Shown here: positions 1-12,200 of the stretch, piece by piece
Layout: each line of letters opens with the position of its first letter
Position numbering within the stretch: the stretch's first letter is position 1
Source: Phylloscopus collybita
Lineage: Eukaryota > Chordata > Aves > Passeriformes > Phylloscopidae
Direction of reading: 5' to 3'
Assembly: GCA_027886175.1 (NCBI GenBank)
Contig: JAJNNQ010000026.1
Span: forward strand, 14,813,501-14,877,500
DNA length: 64,000 bases
Program-made: the position numbers and the translations under genes
The notes under the pieces: generated by a model
Told to the model about the DNA's origin: nothing
Seen by the model: the letters and a program-made list of their open reading frames with translations, nothing else
Database searches by the model: none

Positions 1-1418
1 AAAATATACTTTGGATAGTAGTGGATAGCACTAGGGGCTGAACATCTGTCAAGAGGATGGAACTAAGGGTGTTCAGGGAAAATATACCACCTTGAATAAG
101 TTTTCTCTATGCAAGTAATCATTAACATTGAGATCTAAAAAACTTAAAAAATACACCCCATAAAAAACCCCCCATTCTACAGCAGCATCAACAAAAAGGT
201 AGAATATAGCACTCTTAGGTAGGTGTTTTATTCCCAGATGTGTTTAAATAGTGTTTTTTCCTAAGGTTTTTTCATGCCCACACAAGTCATTCTCTAGCTA
301 CATCCTTCTCCAATTGTGTGTGTGGTTTCCACACAAAAACCTGCAGCAGCAAGTGAAATTTGACCTTTTGTTCCATGTTCCTCTCAGACCCATAACACGC
401 GGGGGAATTTGTTCCTAACTAAACTTGAAAACATGTCTCTAACTTAAAAATGATTCAAAATAACAGTGAAAAACCACCTCTTCTTGCTTTTCAATTCAAC
501 AACCCCTCCCCCAAAGCAACAGAATAATATTATCAAAGCTTAATGTTATAATTAACATTTCTATAAAGCCCACAAAAAAAGAAAAACTATCATGATTTGT
601 TTTACATATATAACTTTCAATACTGACCTTTAGATAACTGAACTAACTATGCTTTTGATATAGCTGTGTTTGTTCTCTGGATGTTTTGCTGTTTAAGGTA
701 CAGATGCTTTGAATCTCTTCTAGAGTGCAGCAGGCTGATTTTGTAAATGTGGCAGATGAGTTTGAATTCTGCTAAAGGTAGATTTTTAATTAACATGGGC
801 AATTTCTAACCATGCTTAGTAGTTGCTATACCATGAGTTCAGAAATCTATATGTGGATGAAATGCTTCTCTTCTTTAGAAGTTATACCATGGGCATACCA
901 AATAATGCCTGGAGGAACCTTTTTTAGCAATTTAAGTGAATTATTCATGAAGCCATTTGATTATCCTAGGAATATTTGGAATATAGCATTCCAAGGGACT
1001 AAGTGGTTGGTATAGCTAAACAATCCCATGTTTTTTGTTATTTTCTGATTGACAGGTTGAGTTTATGACCTTGGGTGTCATTTTTCTTCATCATAATTCA
1101 CAGAAGTGGCCTCAGCCCACATAGTTAATTTTATTCAAAATAAGCTGTAGCTTGGAATCAGTCATTTTGTGCAGCTAATCAGGACCCTCAGAGGAAGGAA
1201 AGGATGAGCTTGATTAAGATTGCAGATTGAATTTGAGACATTTTATCTTCATTTCCTCCCTCTGTGACTTCTGGTATTTCTGTCATAACCTTCTGCAAAA
1301 ATCTTGACAATACGATCTATTGCTTAGTCTTCTGCTCTTTAAAAGAACTGATATTATTCCATGTAGTTAGATTGCAAATATTTTGGTCAATACTTCTTTT
1401 TTGGTTTTTTGGGTGGTT

Positions 1419-1419
<1 letters not shown>
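1..1419. other. Unique AT-rich non-coding stretch
   Basis: No recognisable gene, repeat family or RNA was seen. Reading frames are short (67 codons or fewer from ATG) and have random-looking composition. The stretch is CpG-poor and shows no promoter-like GC enrichment. It ends in T-rich, G-interrupted sequence that leads into the long T run. Confidence 0.6.

Positions 1420-1475
<56 letters not shown>
1420..1475. repeat. Poly-T homopolymer, 56 bases
   Basis: An uninterrupted run of 56 T follows a T/G-rich lead-in. If this were the poly-A tail of a minus-strand retrocopy, a TTTATT (AATAAA on the minus strand) would be expected shortly to its right, and none is seen within about 30 bases. Avian CR1 does not end in poly-A. 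It is therefore called a simple repeat, whose exact length in the assembly may be unreliable. Confidence 0.95.
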
Positions 1476-1477
<2 letters not shown>

Positions 1478-4027
1478 ATTTAGCCTCTAACACAATAGGA
1501 TCTAGGTGTGGTTGATTTGGTTTTTTTGCTTGGGTTTTTTTTTTTAAAAATACAATACTTACAAGGTATGAGTCCTATTCCACATTTGCACATTTATCAT
1601 TGGCCAAATCTTGACTCAGCAATCTCTCATAGTTCATAGCTTATTTTATTTTTCATAACTGTACTAACACCTGTACCTGATTTCTTCTCACAGCTGGAGA
1701 TTATTACTGTTCTCCCTACTGTAAAAAGACTGACATAGATCCAAAGCTATCCCATGGGAAAAATTGCACTTAAGTAGAAAAAAATTCATAATTCTCCCAG
1801 TTAAGCAAACCTTAGGGCATTAATAAACTATGGAGATTTTAAGGGGTGTAATGTCAGTAACTTTATCCCTTCATCCAAGGATGGACAATGCACATCCCCA
1901 TTCAACTTGTTACCAGAGCCAGGAAGGGATGCCATGGGAGTGAGAGCAATTAAAGAAATGTAAGCTATTAGATTCAGTATTTGAGGGAAAACAATTTAAT
2001 TTTGGAACCATCTCTCTGTTGGAGGTAACTGTTGCTGTAGGGAGCCCAGCTGCAGTAAAGAGGTTTGATGCTGGATTGTGGCATACCCACTAAACTGAGC
2101 TTTTGTGTTTGCACTGACTGTGGTACAGGGAATGTGGCAGCTATTTCCATAACAGCACAGCTTATTCCTGGCAGATATTGAATAAACTGTGACTTCTGCC
2201 AGAGCTTGTTCCTGAGGAATTCAATTTAGACCCCATCATGAGTGTGAGCAGGTGATTTGGCTGACTTTTCCTGTGGAGATTAACTAGTTACATTATAGTG
2301 CCTGGATACTTCCAATGGGATCAATCAGGATATGTTAATTGCACCAAGATAATTTTAAAGTGGTGTAATGGGAAATTTGTTAACTTGGGAGAAATGCTAT
2401 ATTTTTAACAGTAAGGGGTATTGTTATTATTATTCTTTTGAACAGGTGGTCTAACAGCATGGAAGGAACCATGCCGCTGACAACAAGAGAAAAGAGAAGG
2501 ATGCAGAGAAATGAACCAGCAGGAAGTTCAGAGTTTGTTTGGATAATTTGAAAAACTTATTAGTAGATGGTTCGTCTGCACCAAGAAATACAGTATGCTC
2601 AAATTGAAGGGATTTCAGCAGGACTTTATATTGCTTTCTCAATTGCTTTACTTCTTTAACTTCAGAAGGCTCTAACAGAGGGGAAAACCTTGGATGCTGA
2701 TGTTTTAAACAATATTCTAAGTTGTAAAAACTGTTCATTTAAAAGAAAAAGAGGAAAAAACGTTAATTAAGATACTCAGGAACTGTTGGTGATGCTCTTG
2801 TTATGTCTGGTCCTGTCTTTTTAAAACTGAGAATTGACAAAAGAAAAGAAAACCCAATATCAAAGTTAATTTGTTCATCTGATGCTGATTGCTATGAGCA
2901 CTTAGTTACCAAGAGAAAGGCAAGGGCTGCTTGCATCCAGGGCTGCTGCAGCAACTCCTATTGATAAAGGTAAAACAAAGTCAGGAAGAATGGGACATTG
3001 TTGAATGCAGCCTCTGACAGAAGGTGAAAATTGCTTATGGTAAGAAGTATAGGAGAAAAGATGAGAAAAGGTGCTTAAGAAGCAGAGAATCAGAAGCCTT
3101 TGCAGATTAAATAGAGAGGAATTGCAAAATTAGGTCACTATGGGAAAATATTAGATGCTCCAAAATAAACTGGGGCTTAGCAGTGTGCTTGTTTCTGTGG
3201 AAGTAGCTTTGGGTTAGACCCAGGGGGAACTGCAGTTCCTGCAAAGGACAGACAGAAGTGAATGTGTACTTGGGCTAACTTCTGGGCTAGTGTTACAACT
3301 GCTGGCTAGGAGGACAACAGGGAATCTCTTCCCATCTCAGTCCCTTCTTTTCCTAGCTATATCATAATGGGCAGGTGTTCCCTTCTTGCTGTCTTGTAGA
3401 AAACTTATTCTCCAAGTTCTGTGAGTGTTTCTGACTGTAAACCCTGGTTGGAGGTACCAGCTGCTTCCACTCAGATGTGAATTAAGTGCTTCCAAGGGTG
3501 GATTAGGAAAAAGCTTAAGATAAGCTCTCTCCATCACATTTTTTTTATAGCCAGCTCAGAGAGACCTTTTTTTTTAGCAGGCTCATTATTGCAAATCCAG
3601 TGTTGAAATGCTGAACTCTCTCCATATGTGGTATATTGACCCTGAGTACCCCTGTTCCAGGATCACAGGTTCCACTTTGGCACCAAGCAGTTAGCTGACA
3701 CAAGGCAGGGTAATGTCGTGTCAAGTACTTGCACAAGCTTTCTTACAGAAAAGTTATATATGAGGAAGGTTGGAGTTGGAGAGGGGAGACCAGCAGTTTT
3801 GAGACATGAAAGGAGTGTGACTGCTGCTGCTGTTCAGTTTCCTGCTTCATGCCACAATTGTGGACATGGACTACTGCTCTGTGACATATCTTTCTGCTAG
3901 TTCAGCCACTGAACAAGCAATAAAGCAAGAAACCATGTGGCACAACAGAGAGTTGAGGGTATGGTTAACAGAATAAAATAAATAACACAAATTTTAGGAA
4001 AAAAATCATAAATTCAGAAAGTAAATT
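1476..4027. other. Unique non-coding stretch
   Basis: No gene or known repeat was seen. A second small T run lies at about 1536-1545. The part at roughly 2100-2400 has mixed, non-repetitive composition with TTAATT-type words and could be a conserved non-coding element, but nothing in the sequence alone proves this. ATG frames stay below 100 codons. Confidence 0.55.
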
Positions 4028-4045
4028 AAAAAAAAAAAAAAAAAA
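4028..4045. repeat. Poly-A run, 18 bases
   Basis: An uninterrupted run of 18 A is followed by a second A-rich patch. The DNA just downstream (4080-4260) is strongly AT-rich. No gene-like sequence lies upstream that would make it a retrocopy tail. Confidence 0.9.
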
Positions 4046-5283
4046 CCAGAAAAAAAATACTGACTTAATCTATTCATTTTTCACCCTATCTATATAAATG
4101 ATAATTGTACCATTTATAGATATCGGATATATCTAATTTTGTAGATATTATCAACACAAATAATAATTTATATAACCTTTAAGTCCATACTGGATCATTA
4201 GAATTTCTGGAGACTTGTTTTAAATGCAGGATAACAAGTTCATATAACTAGTTCAGTAACTAGTTTATTTATATTTCTGTCATTGCCTATTGTCTAGGTT
4301 GGCTATTTTGTTTGTAGGGATACAGCACAATATGGTGCAGTAAATCCAAAATTGGATTTCTTTCCAATCACATTAGGCAAACAGATTGGAAGGAATAAAG
4401 GTATTTTTTTCTTCACATACACTATTTGCCTAGAGAGGGACAAGTAGGGCAGAGTCAAGTAGGAGATACAGAGTGGGCTGGGGCCAAGCAAATGAATAAT
4501 ATGTCCTACATTATGAATGCAATGTGTGAATGGCAGAGCTGGTCATTAATCACTGGAAATAGGGAGGGACATTGTTAACAGAGGATTTTTATTTATTATG
4601 TTAATTCAACTTTTAGAATATTTATCTTATGCGGGGATAGTCACAATTGAGACTTATAAACCTCATTTATATAAAGATATGGTGAAATGTCTATTGACAA
4701 GATTATTGAACTGTCCTATAAAATATCTTTTAATAATAAAAAAAAAAATAGAGATTGTTATGACAACCTTAAAAACATGCAGTGATTAAATGGGGTCATA
4801 GAAAAAGTGAAAACAGATCAGAATTTATGAATAAATCAATTGTCTCATCTTTACTGTTGTCTTTATTTATTGGTGTTAATACATTTGGGATGTTTACTGT
4901 AACACAATATATTTCATACTTCATGGAGATCTATGAAAGCTATTCCTCCTCTTATCACTTTTGCAATTTATTCTGAAGAACTACCAATTCATAGGTGTCA
5001 GAATCTGCCCATTATCAGAATGAAGGTTCTGTTTTTTAAAATCATTCAATGCACACTGAGATATTTTTGGGGCATTTATTTATAATTAACAGAGTTACAG
5101 TTCCTCTAGGTACAGTTCCTACCTCTCTGGTAGATCCTAACATTGCCTCCACTCCAAGGAGTGATTTAACTCCTCCTTTAGGATTGCAGGGCAGAACCTT
5201 ACAACATGGGAGGCACTCCTTCCCTAATATTTTATTAGAGATAATTAAATTAAATTGTGTCAGAATATTAAACATGAAGGTGA
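4046..5283. other. AT-rich unique stretch
   Basis: Very AT-rich, with no gene recognised. A 10-base word tacagttcct occurs twice with a 15-base period at 5096-5120. Two overlapping antiparallel frames of about 78 codons at 5042-5288 have no recognisable domain and are treated as chance. Confidence 0.55.
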
Positions 5284-5676
5284 TTTAGCCTGGAGTAAAA
5301 GAAGCCAAGGGAAGGACTTGTTGCCTTCGACACCTCCCTGAAAGGAGGGTGTAGCCAAGTGAGGATCAGTCTCCTCTCCCAGTCAACTTACAACAGGATG
5401 AGAGGAAATGGCCTCATGCTCTGCCAGAGGAGATTCAGGTAGGTAATCAGGAAGCATTTCTCCACTGAAAGGATGATTAGGCATTGGAAAGGACTGCCCA
5501 GGGAGGTGGTGGATTCACTGTCCCTGGAATTGTTCAAGAAATGGCTGGACATGCCACTTAGTCCTATGGTTTAGTTGACAAGGTGGTGTTCAATCAAAGG
5601 TTGGATTCAATGATCTTGGAGGTCTTTTCTAACCTTGATGATTCTATGATTCTATTTTATTCTGTAGTTCTATGAA
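5284..5676 (+). mobile_element. CR1 LINE, 5'-truncated 3' end
   Basis: This is a fragment of the avian CR1 non-LTR retrotransposon in plus orientation. The left edge begins in the family's 'agcctggag...' segment near the end of ORF2. It continues through the conserved 3' part (ggactgcccagggaggtggtgg, then ccctggaattgttcaag, then a ggctggac block) and ends in the CR1-type tail 'gatgattctatgattcta' followed by decayed copies ending in ttctatga. The reading frame is broken and there is no poly-A. The short length reflects the usual CR1 5' truncation. Internal divergence suggests an old, immobile copy. Identification rests on recognised family sequence; the exact subfamily was not determined. Confidence 0.93.
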
Positions 5677-6060
5677 GCATCTGCTTTATTTGATCCTTCA
5701 TAGGCATTAGCCTGATGAAACATAAAACAGTACATAACAACAAAAATATATATCTAGAAGGGCACAGCAGTGAGAGACCTTATCAAATGTGTGGAAATTT
5801 ACCTTATCAAACATCTTAAGCATTCTTTCATTATTCTGGGTGGCTCTTCTGCATTAGTTGTTGCAGTAATTTAACATTTTATTTTGCTATGATGCTGTAG
5901 TTGTTGCTATCATGACCTATGAGGGTTCATTGACTGGTAGCTGTATGAAGATGGAGACTGGGATTCTCAGGGCTCCACTATGCACAAGGTCACAGAAGTC
6001 TGTGCTTCTGAAAACGTCTTTGTAATAAATACAAAGCTACTGTTATTAAAATCAAACACA
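5677..6060. other. Unique non-coding stretch
   Basis: AT-rich DNA between the CR1 end and a TA-rich microsatellite. No gene, RNA or repeat family was seen. Confidence 0.55.
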
Positions 6061-6167
6061 TAGTATATATTTATATATATATATGTCTCTGCAAAATTAC
6101 TACTAGGAGAGCAATGAAATTTATATATGTGTGTGTATATACACATATATTACTAGAGTAGAGCAAT
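6061..6167. repeat. TA/TG microsatellite cluster with flanking direct repeat
   Basis: A (TA)n tract lies at about 6063-6084 and a TA/TG/CA tract at about 6121-6150. The second contains the perfect palindrome tgtgtatatacaca. A near-direct repeat (tactaggagagcaat at 6101-6115; tactagagtagagcaat at 6151-6167) brackets the second tract. The arrangement is consistent with local slippage or duplication. Confidence 0.85.
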
Positions 6168-7052
6168 TACTGAGTTCCAACTATGGAAGCCAATATACGG
6201 TTATGAACATTGGCCTTTATGTGTGTGCCCCATAAATGTAGCACACAAGATGTTACTGCTACAGCACTCACCAAGTTCTTCCCATATTTGAAGAAAAAAC
6301 TGTCACTTTAGTGATTATGCCTGTCCTGGTGTCATGGGGTGCAGAGTCAGTCAGGCATCTCCAGCAAGACTCTGCTCTATCCAGGAGACCTTGTGCAGGT
6401 CAAGCACTGGAAAAATGTTCAGAGAAGCTTTCTTTGCGTAGGCAGCAATTTACTTCTTGTATTTTTTACTATAGATACTTAAGTGGGTGCACATCAACAA
6501 TTACTGGACTAATTATTGCTGCTTCCTGTTTTCCTGGGAGATCAGTTAATTATTACAGTTTCTTTGTCCTGGACCCATCAAGGTTTCTTTGTTCTGTCAG
6601 CTACTCCCCATCTTAGAGGTTTTGGATGAGCTTATCAGAGATGTCTTGGGATTCCAGCTACAGATATTATGCTTTTTTGCCAGTATGTTTACCAAGTCCC
6701 TGTTGTGGTAGCTGTTATGAGTTGTATGAGTGAAATTATTTAAATTCTTAAGCATCAATTTTATTCTTTGGTGAGAAATTTAATTGGTTGTAATTTTCAA
6801 CAAATGTGGAAGTAGTAAAATCGTGTTCCTGACACCTCAGAAATATATTGTTTTAGGACATTTTATTTTCTATTTTTCTTGTATCAAGACTCAGAAGACC
6901 TTTGTGTAAACAAATTAAAAGAACATTTCTGGGTAAAAAAACCCCAGTGGTTTGGTTTGATTTTGTTTTGTATGGAAGGATATAAAACCTGCAATAGCAT
7001 TTTAGTCTGAATCACAAATGCACTTGATTTTTTTTTTCAGTGTGGCTTGATA
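6168..7052. other. Unique non-coding stretch
   Basis: A 101-codon ATG frame at 6311-6616 (+) has no recognisable domain, signal peptide or splice context and is treated as chance. No repeat family was recognised. Confidence 0.5.
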
Positions 7053-7107
7053 TTAATTCTTACTGCTTTCACACTCTTTTTAATTCTAACTGCTTTCATA
7101 CCTTTTT
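7053..7107. repeat. Imperfect 27-bp tandem duplication
   Basis: The unit beginning 'taattcttactgctttc' at 7054 recurs at 7081 as 'taattctaactgctttc', giving a 27-base period over two copies with a few mismatches. It is a local segmental duplication with no coding meaning seen. Confidence 0.85.
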
Positions 7108-9268
7108 CAGAGACCAGCAATCAGAGAGATGTTAAGTGAGTGTCCAAGAGCATTGAAATTACCCTATAAATTTAATTTTCTGGGTATTTGGTCATCATCC
7201 TCTTTTTTTTCTCCCTTTCTCCCCCAAATCCATGTGTAGTGCAATATCCATGGCAGTCAGAAAAGATTTGCAAAAAATCAAAGATTTTGTCATTTTGAAA
7301 ACAATGTTTTAAAATGTTCAAATGTTTAAAAAATATTTAAAAGTGTTCAGTGATATTATTATATTTACCAGGTGTATTGCAGGGGCCAATGGGGTATCAT
7401 AGCAGCATAGCAGCATTTTCTAAAAAACTAAGACCACATGGTGAACTATAAACAAACAAACAAACAAACAAACAAATAAATTTTGGAGCATTTTAGTGAG
7501 CTATTGTAATTCTAGTTCCATCCTGCAGGGACATCCATCTTTTCTTGTTCAGCTAACCAGTCATGTAATACTTGAATACTCTGAAGACCAACGATGGGGA
7601 AAGCTCTTCCTCAGTGCTGAAGAATCTATCTGTGTGCAATTATGAAGGAATCATTGTGAGGCAGCAGGGAAAGCAGGATGGGTAAAAAAAAGGCTGTCCA
7701 GAAACAGCACAAGTGATTACCACCTAATTCTTCATAACCTTGTGTGTTGGTGGTCCTACTCCTTTTGAACGAGGGTATTAGGTGTGGGATCTCATTGTTC
7801 AGAAAATATACTTATCTCCTTAAAACGAAGTAAAATACTGGACTGAGAAAATGTATTGAAAGGGAGTGAAGACATTCTTCCTAGTTTTCCTAGTTTCAAC
7901 GCATTTTAGGAAACTCCTACAGCAGTAAGGAAGAATTAAATTTATATATATATATATAGTCTCCATGTGCCCTTATGATGGGCTTTCGCTAAAAGGAGAG
8001 GAAATTTCATCAAGGAGACAAAAACGTCAGTATTGGATATTAATCCCATTTACTCCCCTGGTATTCAGTCTCTTTTGCTCTTTTGCCTTTCTAATCCACA
8101 GTGCATCTGCTCCCTGCCTTCAGTTGTCAGTGTCTACAAAACAAGGTAGGAAGTGCCAGTGCTCTAACTGGAGAACTGGAGAGTTCTTCTCCCAAAAGAC
8201 ACAGTCCTGGACACATTATGTTACTGCCTAATGCTTCAGTCACCTGAGGAACAAAAACAAGGAGGAGATATCTAATTTTCTCTGGTGCTGAGATGAAAGG
8301 GTCTAAGCCTTTCTTCAGCTTTCATGGTGACATTGTGATCTTGAACCTCAGCCAACCAAAAGACTTAAATATTCCTGGAAATGACAAGGAATGAATGTCA
8401 ATTAACTTGACAAAATCACATTGGAAATGCTTTTTGCTGTATCACATACATTTTGTTTCTTCTTTTTTGCTAAGAATAAGAGTTATTATAACCATAAGGG
8501 AATTATATCTTTGTCTCCTGTGTCCTGATCAATATCTTTGTTGGTAGTATGTAGCAATCACTATCATCCCTACTACAGAAAGGTAAAAAACCCCAAAGCA
8601 TCAAATTTTCTACAATGTAGAAGTAAAGGTACTTGGTCTTTGGCCCAAATTTTGGCTGCAAAGTATCAAGTTAAAATTTTTCTTCTGCTTTTCTCATCCC
8701 TGCTACATCTTCTTGCATGCATCCAAACATTAACAAACAGAAAAAGGAATAGAGCAAAAAAGCTTTCCAGAAACAATAATTGTAAGAGTGAAAAATATCA
8801 ATCCTTTTCTGGTCTACATTATTCAGCAATTAAGTTGTAAGTTCCCTTCTCTTTTCTTAATAAGAAGAGTTTCAGTAGGCTTTGGATTACAGAAAAAAAC
8901 CCCAAAAAACTACCAACCAACAAGAGAAAAACCAAAACCAAAAACCAAAACACAGCACAGAAGTAAAGGGAAAACAATTGAATTGCTAAATGGAATAGAT
9001 CAAAATGAATAGATCAAAACCCCTCTCTTAATCCTATCCTGCCAATAATATGCCTCAGCTGAGAAGGAACTCCACTGACATTTTCAAAGGGGGGAGTATT
9101 AGAGACTCCATGTAGGAACAGACTAGTAATAGAAGCTTTAAACATCATTCTGTGGAAAAAAGCTCACCAAACTCCAAGTTCACAAATGTCTGCTTTATAA
9201 GTCCTGCTATATTTATGTTATAGCAACAAGTGTTAAGATGATACAGGGATTGCTAATCATTAACTACC
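7108..9268. other. Unique stretch with simple repeats
   Basis: No gene was seen. Simple repeats are (AAAC)n at 7450-7476, (TA)n at 7943-7958 and an A/C-rich low-complexity patch at about 8889-8960. A short duplication 'catagcag' lies at about 7398-7415. Two overlapping ATG frames (8538-8840 and 8788-9012) are lysine/glutamine-rich because of the A/C-rich patch and are not credible genes. Confidence 0.6.
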
Positions 9269-9276
9269 TGACGTCA
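9269..9276. promoter_or_regulatory. Perfect CRE octamer TGACGTCA
   Basis: An exact palindromic cAMP-response element (TGACGTCA), the consensus site for CREB/ATF bZIP dimers, occurs in strongly CpG-depleted surroundings. The motif is directly visible. Function is only inference because no promoter is recognisable nearby. Confidence 0.35.
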
Positions 9277-12200
9277 CTGCAAGTGTTGAAATGAAATTCA
9301 TGGGAATGAAATTCACATGGGATTCTAAAGAAATACTAGCAATGTTCTGAAGAAAAGATTCAAGATTTATGGTCCTTGCATTGGACTATGTGTCTTTTTT
9401 ACAACAGTGTGGCACAATTAGCCAGATTGCAAAGCGAAATCAGATACATGACACACTACAGCAACCAAGTTCTCTCAATTCTTACAGGTTTTTCAGCTGA
9501 CTATTCTTATTAATACATGCCTTCCTAAATTTTCCTTCTGTTGTCATATAACTTATAGTCCTTGTAATGCTGTGAATGTTAAGACAGAATGAAAACCACA
9601 AATGGGAGAAACAAGATTATAAGGAATAAATGAGTAACAGAAATCATAAAATGGTTTCTTGTACCAAAACCATAAAACAACCTATAAGCTATGCAAAAAA
9701 GATCTGAATCTCTCTATGAAATTTCTATTAAATTCTGAAATACTACTTAAAAATACAAAAAGGATTATGGGGTTAATTCTAGGTAAAAATATCTAGTTAA
9801 ATTTCTGTAAAATTTCTTGCATTTAAGTAAGGGTGACATAATCACCGTTGCTAACACTCTGAAGAGGATGAACATCTGGTCAGCATGGAGGGGAAATGAA
9901 CACTTTTGTGAAACTCCATTTTCATCAGCCTGTAATACTTTGCAGTATAAAAGGAAATTACAGTCGTGCTCTTTAGTATGCCAATAATGGACAGTGCCCA
10001 CAGAGATCTGTGTATCAAGCAATTTTCAACGAAAACAAACAAAAAAATTTTGGTTTAAAAAACACTTAATCACTTTATCTGGTTTCTTCAATGCATGAAC
10101 AATTTAATGGAATTTAGGCTTTAAAATTACACCAGTGAGAAACCACTTTGGAGTCCAGGGAAAAATGGTATTGTCACTATGTCAGCAAAATAGATATGTT
10201 TTTCATATCCTGTGCTTCAATTCAAACTATTTGTGTGTATACAGCATAATTTATCAAAGCTGAATCCTTCTGTACAGGAAAATTCTGTGCAGGCAGATTC
10301 TCTGCCTCACCACTTCCACTATCAGGAAACTTTCAGAATCTAGGCAAATAAATATAAAATATCCTTAATATAAGCCTTTATATTAATCTCATTTTCTTCT
10401 ATTGAGAGATATTGCATGGAAAGTTCAGTACACAATATTGACCTCACCTGACCAACTTCAAATTAAATAAAAACTTGTACAATGATTACAGTTTTTCTAT
10501 AATTCTAAAAGATTTTGATATAGATAATTTTTAGCATGAGACACAGGAAATCTTTTGAATTACTAAGACAAGACAGGCATTTGGAGGGGTTGAAAATTTA
10601 CTTCTGAATGCTCCTATCTCTCCAAATTCCCATATACGTGTAATTTTACTTTTAGATTTTGTCATGTGTTTCTGTGTTTTGTTCTAAATTAAAAGCAAAA
10701 ACAAAAAAACAATCTCCAAAAACCTAGACTGGATATTTTGTTGTATATTTCCATAAATAATCAAAACCTCAGCTCTATTTTTCTTTTTCTTTGCAATTTT
10801 GCAAATATTGTACACCTGTTGATATCTTAGTTTATATTTCTTATATTTGTTTTAAAGATCAGATCTTAGTTTTCTCCTAAGAAATTGCCATAATAAACCC
10901 CACCAATAAGTGAATGATAACTTTTTTTACTATGATAACTTTTCTGTAGAAAATTTGCTGGCATTGTTCTGCTTTTACATTCTATAGGGGCTTTTTTGTC
11001 AGTCATTTAGTGGATTTAATACCTTAAGTGCTCTTTTGCTCAATTGCACATTGCTATAAAGGTACTTTGACAACTTTGGCTGTGAACCATTTTACTTCTG
11101 CTTTGCACAGAAGTTCTGTCTGAATTCCTCAGACTGTGGATCAGAAACTTGGCTCACAAAATTTCATTAGTAGTGCAGGAAACTACTATAATTCATCTAA
11201 GTGTAATAAATTCAGTAGAAGTCAATTACTTAATTATACTTAAAAATGTGATTGAGAGCTATCTTGCACTGACAAGTTAAAACTCCTCTTATTTTTTAAG
11301 TTTTAAGCCCATTTTTTGGGTCAAGAGTTGAATGGAAATATCATGTCACAGTTAGACCTATATGGAAAACCTGGAAATCATATGAACAAAGTATTGTGGA
11401 TAAATCTTAGTTCTAGATGAAAGAAAGACCTTTTCAGAATTATAAATCTCATATTTTCCAAACCCACTAAATGTACAATTAGAACATGACATGCTAATGG
11501 CCTGTAATACCTTCAGCAGTGCAAAAAAAAAAAAAAAAAATAACAGCACAATGCAGTGACTTGCATTTGTGACTTATCCTCTTTTCATAAAAATGCTTTT
11601 TCTTTAAATTATAGGTTCTGACTTCTACAAGTGTACAGTATGGCTACTATGTATGGTGAATGGTTTTATTTGGTAAAAAAATGTAGCATACAAATGATGG
11701 CTGAACAAGATGTTGATCATCAAACCATTATAATGGAATCTATTTATAAAAGTAATTTTAATGTATTCTTGTGTGCTCTTTGCTTATGTTGCTTCTTCTA
11801 TTCTCAGAGAGAACATGTATTTATAATCATATATTGTCAGTTGATTCAAGGTTAAAGACAATGTTGATTACCATAGAATGCTTGATTTTACAAATCCAAT
11901 GTGTATTATGTGTACTGCCCTCTTTTAACATCTTTCTAAAGCCATTGGTGATAAACAGTGATGGGGACAACTCTGTGACAAATCTGTCTCCTTTGACATA
12001 TTCAATAGCCAAATTGTCACATTTTTTGTGTGTATGTGAAATACCAGATGTTTCTGAAAATCTTTTGAAATGTATGAGTAATCTACTAAAGCTCCATTGT
12101 TAGAAATTTTGAATGAATTTTCAATGCAAACAATGGAGAATTAGATAAAGACCTCCTTCCACTGTTAATAGGAAATTTTACATGGAATGGTCTACTCCCA

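Noticed and set aside
1264..1515. Frame with a polyphenylalanine run
   Set aside because: Direct product of the 56-base T homopolymer.
6311..6616. 101-codon plus-strand frame
   Set aside because: No recognisable domain, no supporting exon context and random-looking composition.
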